NCBI GenBank assembly: GCA_900767015.1
Contig: CAAFXQ010000018.1
Location: 1-5,635, forward strand
DNA length: 5,635 nucleotides
Reading direction: 5' to 3'
Source: Clostridia bacterium
GTDB taxonomy: Bacteria; Bacillota; Clostridia; Oscillospirales; Acutalibacteraceae
Shown: positions 1-5,625 of the stretch, piece by piece
How positions within the stretch are numbered: the stretch's first letter is position 1
Layout of the letters: the number at the start of each line of letters is the position of its first letter
Notes under the pieces: generated by a model
What the model saw: only the letters and a program-made list of their open reading frames with translations
Databases searched by the model: none
Told to the model about the DNA's origin: nothing
Made by a program: the position numbers and the translations under genes

Positions 1-47
1 ACAGCCTCCCTCGTGAGGGAGGTGGCGGCGTCAGCCGTCGGAGGGAG
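1..47. repeat. Palindromic intergenic repeat at the contig edge
   Basis: Positions 5-12 and 15-22 form a perfect 8-base inverted repeat separated by GT. A second short dyad lies in 26-38. The heptamer GAGGGAG at 15-21 recurs at 41-47, so the CTCCCTC at 6-12 could pair with either copy, giving two mutually exclusive hairpins. This looks like a dispersed REP- or MITE-type repeat of the kind common in uncultured Clostridia, which is recall and not checked. A high-copy repeat exactly at the left edge would also explain why assembly stopped here. No T-run follows, so it is not a standard terminator. Confidence 0.6.
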
Positions 48-83
48 TAAGCTAAGCAGAATTTTACCTTGTGCTGACAGTCA

Positions 84-213
84 GCGAGAAACCCCTCTGT
101 CACGTTCGTGACATCTCCCCCTTTCAGGTGAGAATCATTTAACAGCGAACTTGATGAAATATTTTTCTCCCCTGAAAGGGGAGATGTCGCAAGGCGACAG
201 AGGGGTTTCTCGC
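84..213. repeat. Inverted-repeat (MITE-like) element with structured arms
   Basis: The outer 18 bases at 84-101 are a perfect reverse complement of 196-213. The inner part of the arms, 110-132 against 167-188, also matches with one extra C and one G/T difference. About 34 AT-rich bases (133-166) separate the arms. Each arm carries its own hairpin: 98-113 (TGTCACG, TT, CGTGACA) on the left and 185-199 (TGTCGC, AAG, GCGACA) on the right, and 167-183 forms CTCCCC-TGAAA-GGGGAG. No coding potential and no clear target-site duplication are seen. It may be a non-autonomous mobile element or two oppositely oriented copies of a dispersed repeat. It sits in the upstream region of pyrE. Confidence 0.7.
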
Positions 214-314
214 CGCTAAACTAAAATTTATCTGCACAATCGACCAAATAACCCACCGAATTATCCAATATCCAACATCCAATATCTAAAATCTAATAAG
301 CGGAGGTAATATTT
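214..314 (+). promoter_or_regulatory. pyrE leader with Shine-Dalgarno site; promoter not identified
   Basis: This stretch leads into pyrE and carries a strong GGAGGT Shine-Dalgarno at 302-307, seven bases before the ATG at 315. I find no convincing -35/-10 pair here or in the repeats to the left, and no leader terminator with a T-run that would indicate PyrR- or UTP-type attenuation. The operon may be transcribed from a weak promoter here or from further upstream, beyond the window. Confidence 0.4.
263..297 (+). repeat. Five tandem heptamers directly before pyrE
   Basis: Positions 263-269, 270-276, 277-283, 284-290 and 291-297 read ATCCAAT, ATCCAAC, ATCCAAT, ATCTAAA and ATCTAAT, a period-7 array with consensus ATCYAAY. 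It ends four bases before the GGAGGT ribosome binding site of pyrE (302-307), so if transcription starts upstream it lies in the 5' leader. The low-C, weakly folding array would keep the ribosome binding site open; that role is inference. Confidence 0.75.
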
Positions 315-953
315 ATGGAAACAATCGAAACAAAAGTTGCAAAAGCTCTTCTCTCTATCAAGGCGGTTTTCTTCCGTCCCGAAGAGCCGTTCACCTGGGC
401 AAGCGGAATCAAAAGTCCCGTCTACTGCGATAACCGGCTGATTCTCACCGCACCCGAGGAAAGAATCACCGTTGAAACCGCAATCGCCGAGACGGTCAAA
501 AAAGAGTACCCCGACTGCGAAGTGCTCATGGGAACGTCTACCGCAGGTATTGCCCACGCCGCAATCGCCGCTCATCTTCTCGGTATGCCGATGGGCTACG
601 TCCGCTCGGGCGCAAAAGACCACGGCAGACAGAACCAGATCGAGGGCAGACTCGAAAAGGGTCAGAAAGTCGTTGTCATTGAGGATCTGATTTCGACCGG
701 CGGAAGCGTTATCGAGGTCGTCAACGTACTTCGGGAAGCCGGAGCCGAGGTTCTCGGCATCGTCAGCATCTTCACCTATGGTATGCAGAAAGGTCTTGAC
801 CGGCTCGCCGCCGCTGAGGTGAAAAACGTCAGCCTGACAAACTTCGACTGCATCGCAAAGGTCGCCGCCGAGCAGGGCTATATCAAGCCGGAGGACATTG
901 AAAAACTGATCAAATTCCGTAACAATCCGAGCGACGAAAGCTGGATACACTGA
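315..953 (+). CDS. pyrE: Orotate phosphoribosyltransferase
   Basis: Converts orotate and PRPP to orotidine 5'-monophosphate and pyrophosphate, the penultimate step of de novo UMP synthesis, in the cytoplasm. The 212-residue protein has the usual family length. Visible motifs are the orotate-side segment FTWASGIKSP (residues 26-35), the mobile catalytic loop around 95-111 with Arg97, Lys101 and His103 in KDHG, and the PRPP-binding loop at 119-131 (VVVIEDLISTGGS) with the acidic pair Glu123-Asp124. The loop has Ser98 where the E. coli enzyme has a lysine, probably within family variation. The start is set by GGAGGT seven bases upstream. The gene ends in tandem stops TGA TAA and is followed after 29 bases by pyrB, so it is very likely the first visible gene of a pyrE-pyrB-pyrI operon. 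Confidence 0.96.
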   Translation: METIETKVAKALLSIKAVFFRPEEPFTWASGIKSPVYCDNRLILTAPEERITVETAIAETVKKEYPDCEVLMGTSTAGIAHAAIAAHLLGMPMGYVRSGAKDHGRQNQIEGRLEKGQKVVVIEDLISTGGSVIEVVNVLREAGAEVLGIVSIFTYGMQKGLDRLAAAEVKNVSLTNFDCIAKVAAEQGYIKPEDIEKLIKFRNNPSDESWIH

Positions 954-982
954 TAAGGTTAAACAGAAAGGATCTTGAAAAA

Positions 983-1897
983 ATGAGAAGCTTGATTGAT
1001 ATTCTCGATTTGTCAACCGAAGAGATTGACTCTTTGATTGATACGGCGCTTGATATTATCGACAATCCCGAAAAATACGCCCATAAATGCGAGGGCAAAA
1101 AATTAGCGACTCTCTTCTTTGAGCCGTCAACAAGAACAAGACTTTCGTTTGAGGCGGCGATGTACGAACTCGGCGGTCACGTTCTCGGCTTTTCTGACTC
1201 CGGCTCCTCGTCGGCTTCAAAAGGCGAAAGCGTTTCGGATACCGTAAAGGTTGTCAGCTGTTACGCCGATATCATCGCCATGCGTCACCCGAAAGAGGGC
1301 GCACCGCTTGTCGCTTCGATGAAGTCTGACGTGCCGATTATCAACGCAGGCGACGGCGGACACAACCATCCGACGCAGACACTTGCGGATTTACTGACCA
1401 TCAAACGTGAAAAAGGAAAATTTGACGGCATTACCGTCGGCTTCTGCGGCGACTTAAAGTTCGGCAGAACCGTTCATTCCCTCTTGGGTGCGCTGTCACG
1501 GTATGAAAACGTCCGCTTTGTGCTGATTTCACCGCCCGAGCTTACCGTTCCCGACTATCTCAAGAAAGAACTGCTCGACAAAAAGAACCTTGACTATATC
1601 GAGACGACCGATCTCGAAAGTGCGATGCCGGAGCTTGATATTCTCTATATGACAAGAGTTCAGCGTGAACGCTTCTTCAACGAGCAGGATTATATCCGAC
1701 TCAAGGACAGCTATATCCTCACGCCCGAAAAGCTCACGAACGCAAAACCCGATATGCGGATTCTTCATCCGCTTCCGAGAGTCAACGAAATTTCGGTTGC
1801 GGTTGACGACGACCCGAGAGCGTGCTACTTCAAGCAGGTATTAAACGGTAAATTTGTCAGAATGGCACTCATTTTAAAGCTTCTGGAGGTAGACTGA
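983..1897 (+). CDS. pyrB: Aspartate carbamoyltransferase catalytic subunit
   Basis: Condenses carbamoyl phosphate with L-aspartate to N-carbamoyl-aspartate, the committed step of pyrimidine synthesis. At 304 residues it matches the family length. Carbamoyl-phosphate contacts are visible in FFEPSTRTR (45-53, with Ser49-Thr50-Arg51-Thr52), Arg101 in MRHP, and His129/Gln132 in HNHPTQ. The loop donated to the neighbouring active site contains Lys80. Aspartate-domain residues include Arg162 in GDLKFGRTVHSL, Arg225 in TRVQ and the HPLPR loop (262-266). All expected catalytic positions are intact. AAAGGA at 967-972 serves as ribosome binding site, ten bases before the ATG. pyrI follows after a single base, which implies translational coupling and a catalytic-regulatory holoenzyme. 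Confidence 0.97.
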   Translation: MRSLIDILDLSTEEIDSLIDTALDIIDNPEKYAHKCEGKKLATLFFEPSTRTRLSFEAAMYELGGHVLGFSDSGSSSASKGESVSDTVKVVSCYADIIAMRHPKEGAPLVASMKSDVPIINAGDGGHNHPTQTLADLLTIKREKGKFDGITVGFCGDLKFGRTVHSLLGALSRYENVRFVLISPPELTVPDYLKKELLDKKNLDYIETTDLESAMPELDILYMTRVQRERFFNEQDYIRLKDSYILTPEKLTNAKPDMRILHPLPRVNEISVAVDDDPRACYFKQVLNGKFVRMALILKLLEVD

Positions 1898-1898
1898 T

Positions 1899-2315
1899 AT
1901 GCAGGTGAATCCTATTTCAAACGGAATTGTTCTCGACCATATCCACGCCGGCAAGGGCATGGAGCTTTATAAGATTTTAAAGCTGTCCGAGCTTTCTTGC
2001 TCGGTTGCGATCATCAAAAACGCAAGCAGTAAGAAGATGGGCAAAAAGGACATCATCAAGATTGACGGCGACGTTGATCTGGATTTTGACATTATCGGCT
2101 ACATTGACCCGGGCGTTACGGTGAACATCATCAAAAACGGCGTCAACCAAAAGATTGTTGAGCTCGAACCGCCCAAGACGGTCAAAAACGTCATCAAGTG
2201 CAAGAATCCGAGATGTATTACTTCAATTGAGCAGGAGCTTCCGCACATTTTCAAGCTGACCGACAGAGAAAACAGGGTTTACCGCTGTATTTACTGTGAA
2301 TCGAAGGCGAAGTAA
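1899..2315 (+). CDS. pyrI: Aspartate carbamoyltransferase regulatory subunit
   Basis: Regulatory chain that binds PyrB trimers and, in well-studied homologues, transmits CTP/UTP inhibition and ATP activation. The 138-residue protein is about 15 residues shorter than the E. coli chain, mostly at the ends. The nucleotide-binding domain shows NGIVLDHIHAG (8-18), where Asp13-His14 match the E. coli Asp19-His20 pair, and MGKKD (47-51), where Lys50 matches Lys60. Lys85 probably corresponds to Lys94. The C-terminal zinc domain has all four ligands: Cys101, Cys106, Cys130 and Cys133 (CxxxxC and CxxC). GGAGGT at 1885-1890 lies inside the end of pyrB, eight bases before this ATG, so its translation is coupled to pyrB. 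A strong terminator follows directly. Confidence 0.96.
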   Translation: MQVNPISNGIVLDHIHAGKGMELYKILKLSELSCSVAIIKNASSKKMGKKDIIKIDGDVDLDFDIIGYIDPGVTVNIIKNGVNQKIVELEPPKTVKNVIKCKNPRCITSIEQELPHIFKLTDRENRVYRCIYCESKAK

Positions 2316-2329
2316 GCAATCATAACACT

Positions 2330-2376
2330 GCCCGCAGGACTTCAAGCGATCCTGCGGGCGTTTTCGTTTTGGTTTT
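2330..2376 (+). terminator. Intrinsic terminator of the pyr operon
   Basis: A perfect 10-base stem (GCCCGCAGGA at 2330-2339 and TCCTGCGGGC at 2350-2359) with a ten-base loop is followed by three T4 runs at 2361-2364, 2367-2370 and 2373-2376. It starts 14 bases after the pyrI stop. The opposing gene ends at 2378, so the same hairpin lies downstream of it too, but on the minus strand no T-run follows, so termination there should be weaker or factor-assisted. Confidence 0.92.
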
Positions 2377-2377
2377 G

Positions 2378-4861
2378 TTAAAAGCGGGACTTTATCTGAC
2401 TTGAGATGATATGACCGATCGCTCTTGCGCCTTTTACGATATAGGCTCCGAGATTTCCTTTGATTCCGGTAAGAATCGGACTTTTGAGCTGCTTTTCGTC
2501 CACTGCGTCGGAAAGCGGCTCTTTGATTTTAACGTTGTCACCGTAAAACGGCTGAAGCAGGCTTTCTTCGTCGCAGGCGGCAACAGCGCCGTCGGAAAAA
2601 GCGTTGATTTCTTTGCACTTTTTTTCGTCGGGTATTTCTCCGTCGAAGCCGAAAAGACCGAACACGGAGGTCTCGCTGTTTCCGTTGTAGGCGGGAGCGA
2701 TGGATTTTCCCTGGGAAGCAATCAGCGTGTAGGTGGCAAGAATCTGATCGTTTGCTCTGCTGAAGTGGTGGCGCTGTTTGCCGTAGTAGGTGCCGAACGG
2801 GTTCATGTGAACGGTTTTGTCCTCGTCAAGCCGCATCGGACAGTGCGCCATCGAGTTTAAGACCTGCCGGGCGTTCGCAACGGCAAGACCGGTTTTTCCG
2901 TCCGTCAGACCGACAAACCCGCCGGTAAGCTGATGGTTAAACGAGTCAAGATGAGAGTTTTTCTTGTCGCATTCCGGAAAACTTTGCGTCCGGAACGAAG
3001 AGATGTCCTGCATGAAATTGCGTTTGACGACACTGATATCGCCCGAAAGCTTCGGCGTAAGTTCAAACGGAACCGCTTCCTGCCAGTTCATATCGCTGAA
3101 TCGTCCGAGAGCGGAATTTTCAGTCGAAATTGAGTCTTTTTCGGCCGTATACGGGTAGTTCACACTCGTTCTGACAAAAATACCGGAGCAAAACGGGACG
3201 GTGAAAAAGTCATAGGTAAACGAGCCGGACTGAAGCTCACCGGGCAGATGGATTTCACCGAAAAGACGGATTCCCTCGGCGCTTCCGGCCGTATCGAGCG
3301 GAGCACAGCCGGTTTGTATGAACGAATAGTGCTTGTTCTTGTAAGTGATGAAAGACTTCAAAAAGTCGTTTTCGCCGAGTGTTTCGTCCTTGTAGGTAAG
3401 GTGGTCGATTTTGCCGTCTGTATTCAGACGTAGGGACAGCTCGTTTGTCTGAAGCAGAACCTTCATCGGCTTTTCGGCCTTTTCACCCAACGTCACATGA
3501 ACCGTGTATTTCTTTTTGATACGGCTGAATTTCAGCATAACAAAAACCGTTTGCTCGCTGCTATCCGTTGAAATGACCGCCCAATCCTTTAAGCCGTCGC
3601 CGGAAAGGCGAAGAGACGACACGCTTTCTATCTTTTCCTTAAGCTTTAGCTGAACACATTGAAGCGTTGTGCTGTTGATGTTGTGGACGGTGAGGGCTTC
3701 GGCTTTCGGAAGTGCGGCGGCTTCACGGGTTACGATGCTGTCGGCAAGCGCATCGGCTTTCTTTTCTCGTTCGATATTCAGCACCGGTGTGGCAAGTCCG
3801 AAATGCGTCGTTGAAAGAAGAAGCACCCGTTCGTGAAACGACGGTGATTTTTCGTCGAAATCGGCGTTGACCTTTGCCATGGCTCTGGACCGCTCGACCG
3901 CAGTCCAGATTTTCCGGTTATACGGCTTTTCGGACCACGAAGCGTAGCCGGTGAAATTGCCGTCGGCGGTGTCCTGCGTAAACTCAATTGTGCCTTTCGG
4001 CTTGTGGCTCTTCAGATAATTCCCCGGCGTGTCAAACACAACATACGGTAAATCACATACTTCTTTGATAAGTCCCCGTATTCCGTCTGTGTTGGCGATT
4101 TTTACGGGGAGATTGAGCGATTCCCAAAAGATGGCGTCGGCGTCCATGTTGATGAAGAGCAGAAGATCCGAGTTGATTTCGCCCGACTTTTGCTTTTTAT
4201 GAAGCTGCTTGACCCACGCCCGAAGACAGCCGGCGTCGCAGACATCGGAATTGCTGTAAGTCGGAATGACGGTCAGCTTTTCGCCTTTATAGACGTAATT
4301 GACCGGATTAAAAGCAATTTCATCGGGCAGCTTTTTAATGATTGTGCGAAAAGCGTCGAACGGCACGCAGGAATAATAAAGGCAAAGCGCTTTGACGCCG
4401 AGCTTGTTGTAAACGCTGACCTGCGACGGGGTAAACATGACCTCCTGCGGTCGGACGAGCATTTCGTATTTTCCGAACAGATCCCGAAGCCCCGAGCCCT
4501 GCTCATTGGTAACGGCAAGCTTTACCGACGCTTCAAGCTCCTTTTCGTTCATCGCACCCAAGGCGCCGTTGCTGTACCCCATGATGATTTGCTCGTCGCC
4601 GTACGTTTCGGTGCGCTCTTTCATTTTTTCGATGATGTCCGGCGCATACTCGGGCAAAATCCGCTCCAGTGAAAAGAAGTTTTCACAGTCCCAAGTCCCT
4701 TTGACGGGGATTCCGTTTTGATTGAAGTCGGTAAGGGTGTCAAGAATTTTTCGGATAATCCGGATATCCGAGCCGAAGCCGAGATTGTCGTTTGTGTCGC
4801 CACGATAGGAATGGTAGCAGTTGACATGAAAGCCGTAGGCGATATGAATTTTGTTTTCCAT
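2378..4861 (-). CDS. GH38/GH57-like glycosidase-superfamily protein, substrate unknown
   Basis: An 827-residue protein without a signal peptide or membrane segments, so probably cytoplasmic. Residues ~1-300 look like the beta/alpha barrel shared by GH38 and GH57: a first strand ending GFHVN (10-14), a GH57-like IIMGYSNGALGAMNEKEL (92-109), and an acidic LLFINMDADAIFW (234-246). Residues ~303-385 resemble the GH38 helical linker, with TGYASWSEKPYNRKIW (304-319) and a histidine-containing segment near 353. Beta-rich domains follow, with VHNINS (392-397) and a strand pair around 473-491 like those in alpha-mannosidases, then a tail beyond ~720. At FTPSQ (143-147) a residue usually acidic in GH57 (Glu) or GH38 (Asp) appears as Ser or Thr, so catalysis is uncertain. 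Substrate could be an intracellular alpha-glycan or mannoside; this is inference. The ATG at 4861 is chosen because AAAGGAG lies six bases upstream; a TTG at 4927 falls in the promoter. Confidence 0.75.
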   Translation of the reverse strand: MENKIHIAYGFHVNCYHSYRGDTNDNLGFGSDIRIIRKILDTLTDFNQNGIPVKGTWDCENFFSLERILPEYAPDIIEKMKERTETYGDEQIIMGYSNGALGAMNEKELEASVKLAVTNEQGSGLRDLFGKYEMLVRPQEVMFTPSQVSVYNKLGVKALCLYYSCVPFDAFRTIIKKLPDEIAFNPVNYVYKGEKLTVIPTYSNSDVCDAGCLRAWVKQLHKKQKSGEINSDLLLFINMDADAIFWESLNLPVKIANTDGIRGLIKEVCDLPYVVFDTPGNYLKSHKPKGTIEFTQDTADGNFTGYASWSEKPYNRKIWTAVERSRAMAKVNADFDEKSPSFHERVLLLSTTHFGLATPVLNIEREKKADALADSIVTREAAALPKAEALTVHNINSTTLQCVQLKLKEKIESVSSLRLSGDGLKDWAVISTDSSEQTVFVMLKFSRIKKKYTVHVTLGEKAEKPMKVLLQTNELSLRLNTDGKIDHLTYKDETLGENDFLKSFITYKNKHYSFIQTGCAPLDTAGSAEGIRLFGEIHLPGELQSGSFTYDFFTVPFCSGIFVRTSVNYPYTAEKDSISTENSALGRFSDMNWQEAVPFELTPKLSGDISVVKRNFMQDISSFRTQSFPECDKKNSHLDSFNHQLTGGFVGLTDGKTGLAVANARQVLNSMAHCPMRLDEDKTVHMNPFGTYYGKQRHHFSRANDQILATYTLIASQGKSIAPAYNGNSETSVFGLFGFDGEIPDEKKCKEINAFSDGAVAACDEESLLQPFYGDNVKIKEPLSDAVDEKQLKSPILTGIKGNLGAYIVKGARAIGHIISSQIKSRF

Positions 4862-4874
4862 ATGTTTCTCCTTT
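4862..4874 (-). promoter_or_regulatory. Shine-Dalgarno site fixing the start of the GH38/GH57-like gene
   Basis: On the minus strand AAAGGAG (complement of 4868-4874) is followed by six bases and then ATG at 4861. This spacing is ideal and decides the start in favour of 4861 over the in-frame TTG 22 codons upstream. Confidence 0.88.
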
Positions 4875-4898
4875 AAATGGTTTCTTCGTATTATAAAA

Positions 4899-4927
4899 AT
4901 TATAGTATCCGGCTGGGAGACTGTCAA
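4899..4927 (-). promoter_or_regulatory. Sigma-A-type promoter of the GH38/GH57-like gene
   Basis: On the minus strand TTGACA (4927-4922) and TATAAT (4904-4899) are both perfect consensus hexamers with a 17-base spacer. Transcription should begin near 4892, leaving a leader of about 30 bases. A second TATAAT occurs at 4895-4890 without its own -35. The strength of the match suggests high basal transcription unless a repressor acts. Confidence 0.88.
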
Positions 4928-4955
4928 GGGCAGGATTCAAAGTACGGGGAATCGG

Positions 4956-4983
4956 TTGACAAAATACAAAACCGTGCTATAAT
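4956..4983 (+). promoter_or_regulatory. Sigma-A-type promoter of the NifX/NifB-like gene
   Basis: TTGACA (4956-4961) and TATAAT (4978-4983) are perfect consensus with a 16-base spacer. Transcription should start near 4990, about 25 bases before the ATG at 5015. The -35 box is 28 bases from the -35 of the opposing promoter (4922-4927), so the two promoters lie back to back and do not overlap. Confidence 0.9.
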
Positions 4984-4998
4984 CGATCTATCCGATGT

Positions 4999-5014
4999 AA
5001 AAGGAGTACCGCTT
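4999..5014 (+). promoter_or_regulatory. Shine-Dalgarno site fixing the start of the NifX/NifB-like gene
   Basis: AAAAGGAG at 4999-5006 is followed by eight bases and the ATG at 5015. An in-frame ATG at 4877 would lie upstream of both promoter boxes of this gene and inside the opposing promoter region, so the 5015 start is preferred. Confidence 0.9.
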
Positions 5015-5407
5015 ATGAAAATTGCAGTCACTTACGAAAACGGCAACGTGTTTGCCCATTTCGGACACACGAAACAGTTTAAATTTTATGAGGTTCAGGA
5101 CGGCGCAATAACCGCCGAAAGAGTCGTTTCGACAATGGGCAGCGGACACGGCGCATTAGCTTCGTTTCTTACGCTTCACGGGGTTGATGTTCTGATCTGC
5201 GGAGGAATCGGCGGCGGAGCCAAGGACGCACTTTCCGAAGCCGGAATCAAGCTTTTTGCCGGCGTTTCGGGCAGCACGGACGAGGCTGTCAAAGCCTATC
5301 TTGCGGGAACGCTTATTTTCAACCCGGATCCGCACTGCGACCATCATGACAGTTTCCCCGGGCAGGGCGGCCACACCTGCGGCTCTCACGGCTGCGGCAG
5401 TCATTGA
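5015..5407 (+). CDS. NifX/NifB-family (dinitrogenase FeMo-cofactor-type) metal-cluster protein
   Basis: A 130-residue cytoplasmic protein. Residues 1-103 form the small fold found in NifX, NafY and the NifB C-terminus: MKIAVTYENGNVFAHFGH (1-18), FKFYEVQDG (22-30), and the conserved glycine-rich ICGGIGGGAKDALSEAGIKL (61-80) followed by GVSGSTDEAVKAYLAG (83-98). In characterised relatives this domain binds iron-molybdenum or iron-sulfur precursor clusters. Many anaerobes without nitrogenase carry stand-alone versions of unknown role, and no nif gene is present here. Residues 104-130 are a tail with six His (107, 110, 111, 120, 125, 130) and three Cys (108, 122, 127) spaced by glycine and serine, very likely a metal-binding extension. 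It has its own consensus promoter and a downstream terminator, so it is probably monocistronic. Confidence 0.9.
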   Translation: MKIAVTYENGNVFAHFGHTKQFKFYEVQDGAITAERVVSTMGSGHGALASFLTLHGVDVLICGGIGGGAKDALSEAGIKLFAGVSGSTDEAVKAYLAGTLIFNPDPHCDHHDSFPGQGGHTCGSHGCGSH

Positions 5408-5432
5408 TTTTAGAGATCGCTTTCAATTGAAA

Positions 5433-5468
5433 AGCAAAATCACCGCTGTTTTAAGCGGTGATTTTGCT
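5433..5468. terminator. Long perfect hairpin, likely bidirectional terminator
   Basis: A 15-base perfect stem (5433-5447 with 5454-5468) encloses a six-base GTTTTA loop, 25 bases after the stop of the NifX/NifB-like gene. The GC core CACCGCT/AGCGGTG is flanked by AAAAT on the left and ATTTT on the right, so the T-rich arm follows the core on both strands. That symmetry is typical of terminators between convergent genes. The T-run is short and lies inside the stem, so efficiency is uncertain. Confidence 0.75.
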
Positions 5469-5470
5469 GT

Positions 5471-5550
5471 ATTTGGGAGGGAGGAAATAGGAAATCAAAG
5501 AGAAACGGTTTCTGTTTTCGCTTTTTGGCTTTCACCTGATTTTTCAAAAA
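5471..5550. other. AT-rich spacer, possibly with the tail of a convergent gene
   Basis: About 36% GC by hand count. On the minus strand one frame reads FFEKSGESQKAKTETVSL and stops at 5495-5497, followed by the bidirectional-looking hairpin at 5433-5468. That would suit the C-terminus of a convergent gene whose body is lost at the junction near 5550. Eighteen codons are too few to be sure, and no product can be named. Confidence 0.25.
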
Positions 5551-5625
5551 AGTCCGGGCCTGGGCTACCACGTCCATGATGGCCTCCAGGTCCTCCTCCG
5601 TGCCCCGGCGGCAGGTAAAGTCCCT
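5536..5625 (-). pseudogene. N-terminal fragment of a GNAT-type acetyltransferase, probably chimeric
   Basis: Read leftward from 5625 the frame gives TCRRGTEEDLEAIMDVV and then AQARTFLKNQ, matching the typical first strand and helix of GNAT N-acetyltransferases (an RxxxxxDLxAI pattern followed by QAR-FLK). The expected continuation of the family, often a Gln-Trp segment, does not appear. Beyond 5536 the frame becomes lysine- and phenylalanine-rich and stops at 5440-5442. GC content of 5551-5625 is about 68%, far above the rest of the window. The fragment probably comes from a different DNA molecule joined during library preparation or assembly. Family assignment is by eye. Confidence 0.45.

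Noticed and set aside
84..213. pyr attenuator or CRISPR-like array in the leader
   Set aside because: The hairpins are not followed by T-runs, so they do not look like attenuators. There are only two arms, in inverted orientation, with no direct repeats and spacers as a CRISPR array would need.
261..1016. Long minus-strand open frame across pyrE
   Set aside because: It is antisense to a complete pyrE with all motifs, has no ribosome binding site, and its translation resembles no family. The codon pattern of pyrE explains its openness.
4190..4672. 160-codon plus-strand open frame opposite the GH38/GH57-like gene (another at 2411-2860)
   Set aside because: Both are mirror frames of a well-supported gene, lack good start signals, and give low-complexity translations with no recognisable domain.
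4862..4927. Upstream TTG start adding 22 residues to the GH38/GH57-like protein
   Set aside because: The TTG is the first triplet of the -35 box TTGACA, and the extension spans the -10 box and the ribosome binding site. It would be upstream of the expected transcript start.
4877..5014. Upstream ATG start adding 46 residues to the NifX/NifB-like protein
   Set aside because: The extension covers both promoters and the Shine-Dalgarno site; MKIAVTYENG at 5015 is the family-typical N-terminus.
5015..5407. Evidence of a nitrogenase gene cluster
   Set aside because: Only a stand-alone NifX/NifB-like domain is present, with its own promoter and terminator, and such proteins are common in non-nitrogen-fixing anaerobes.
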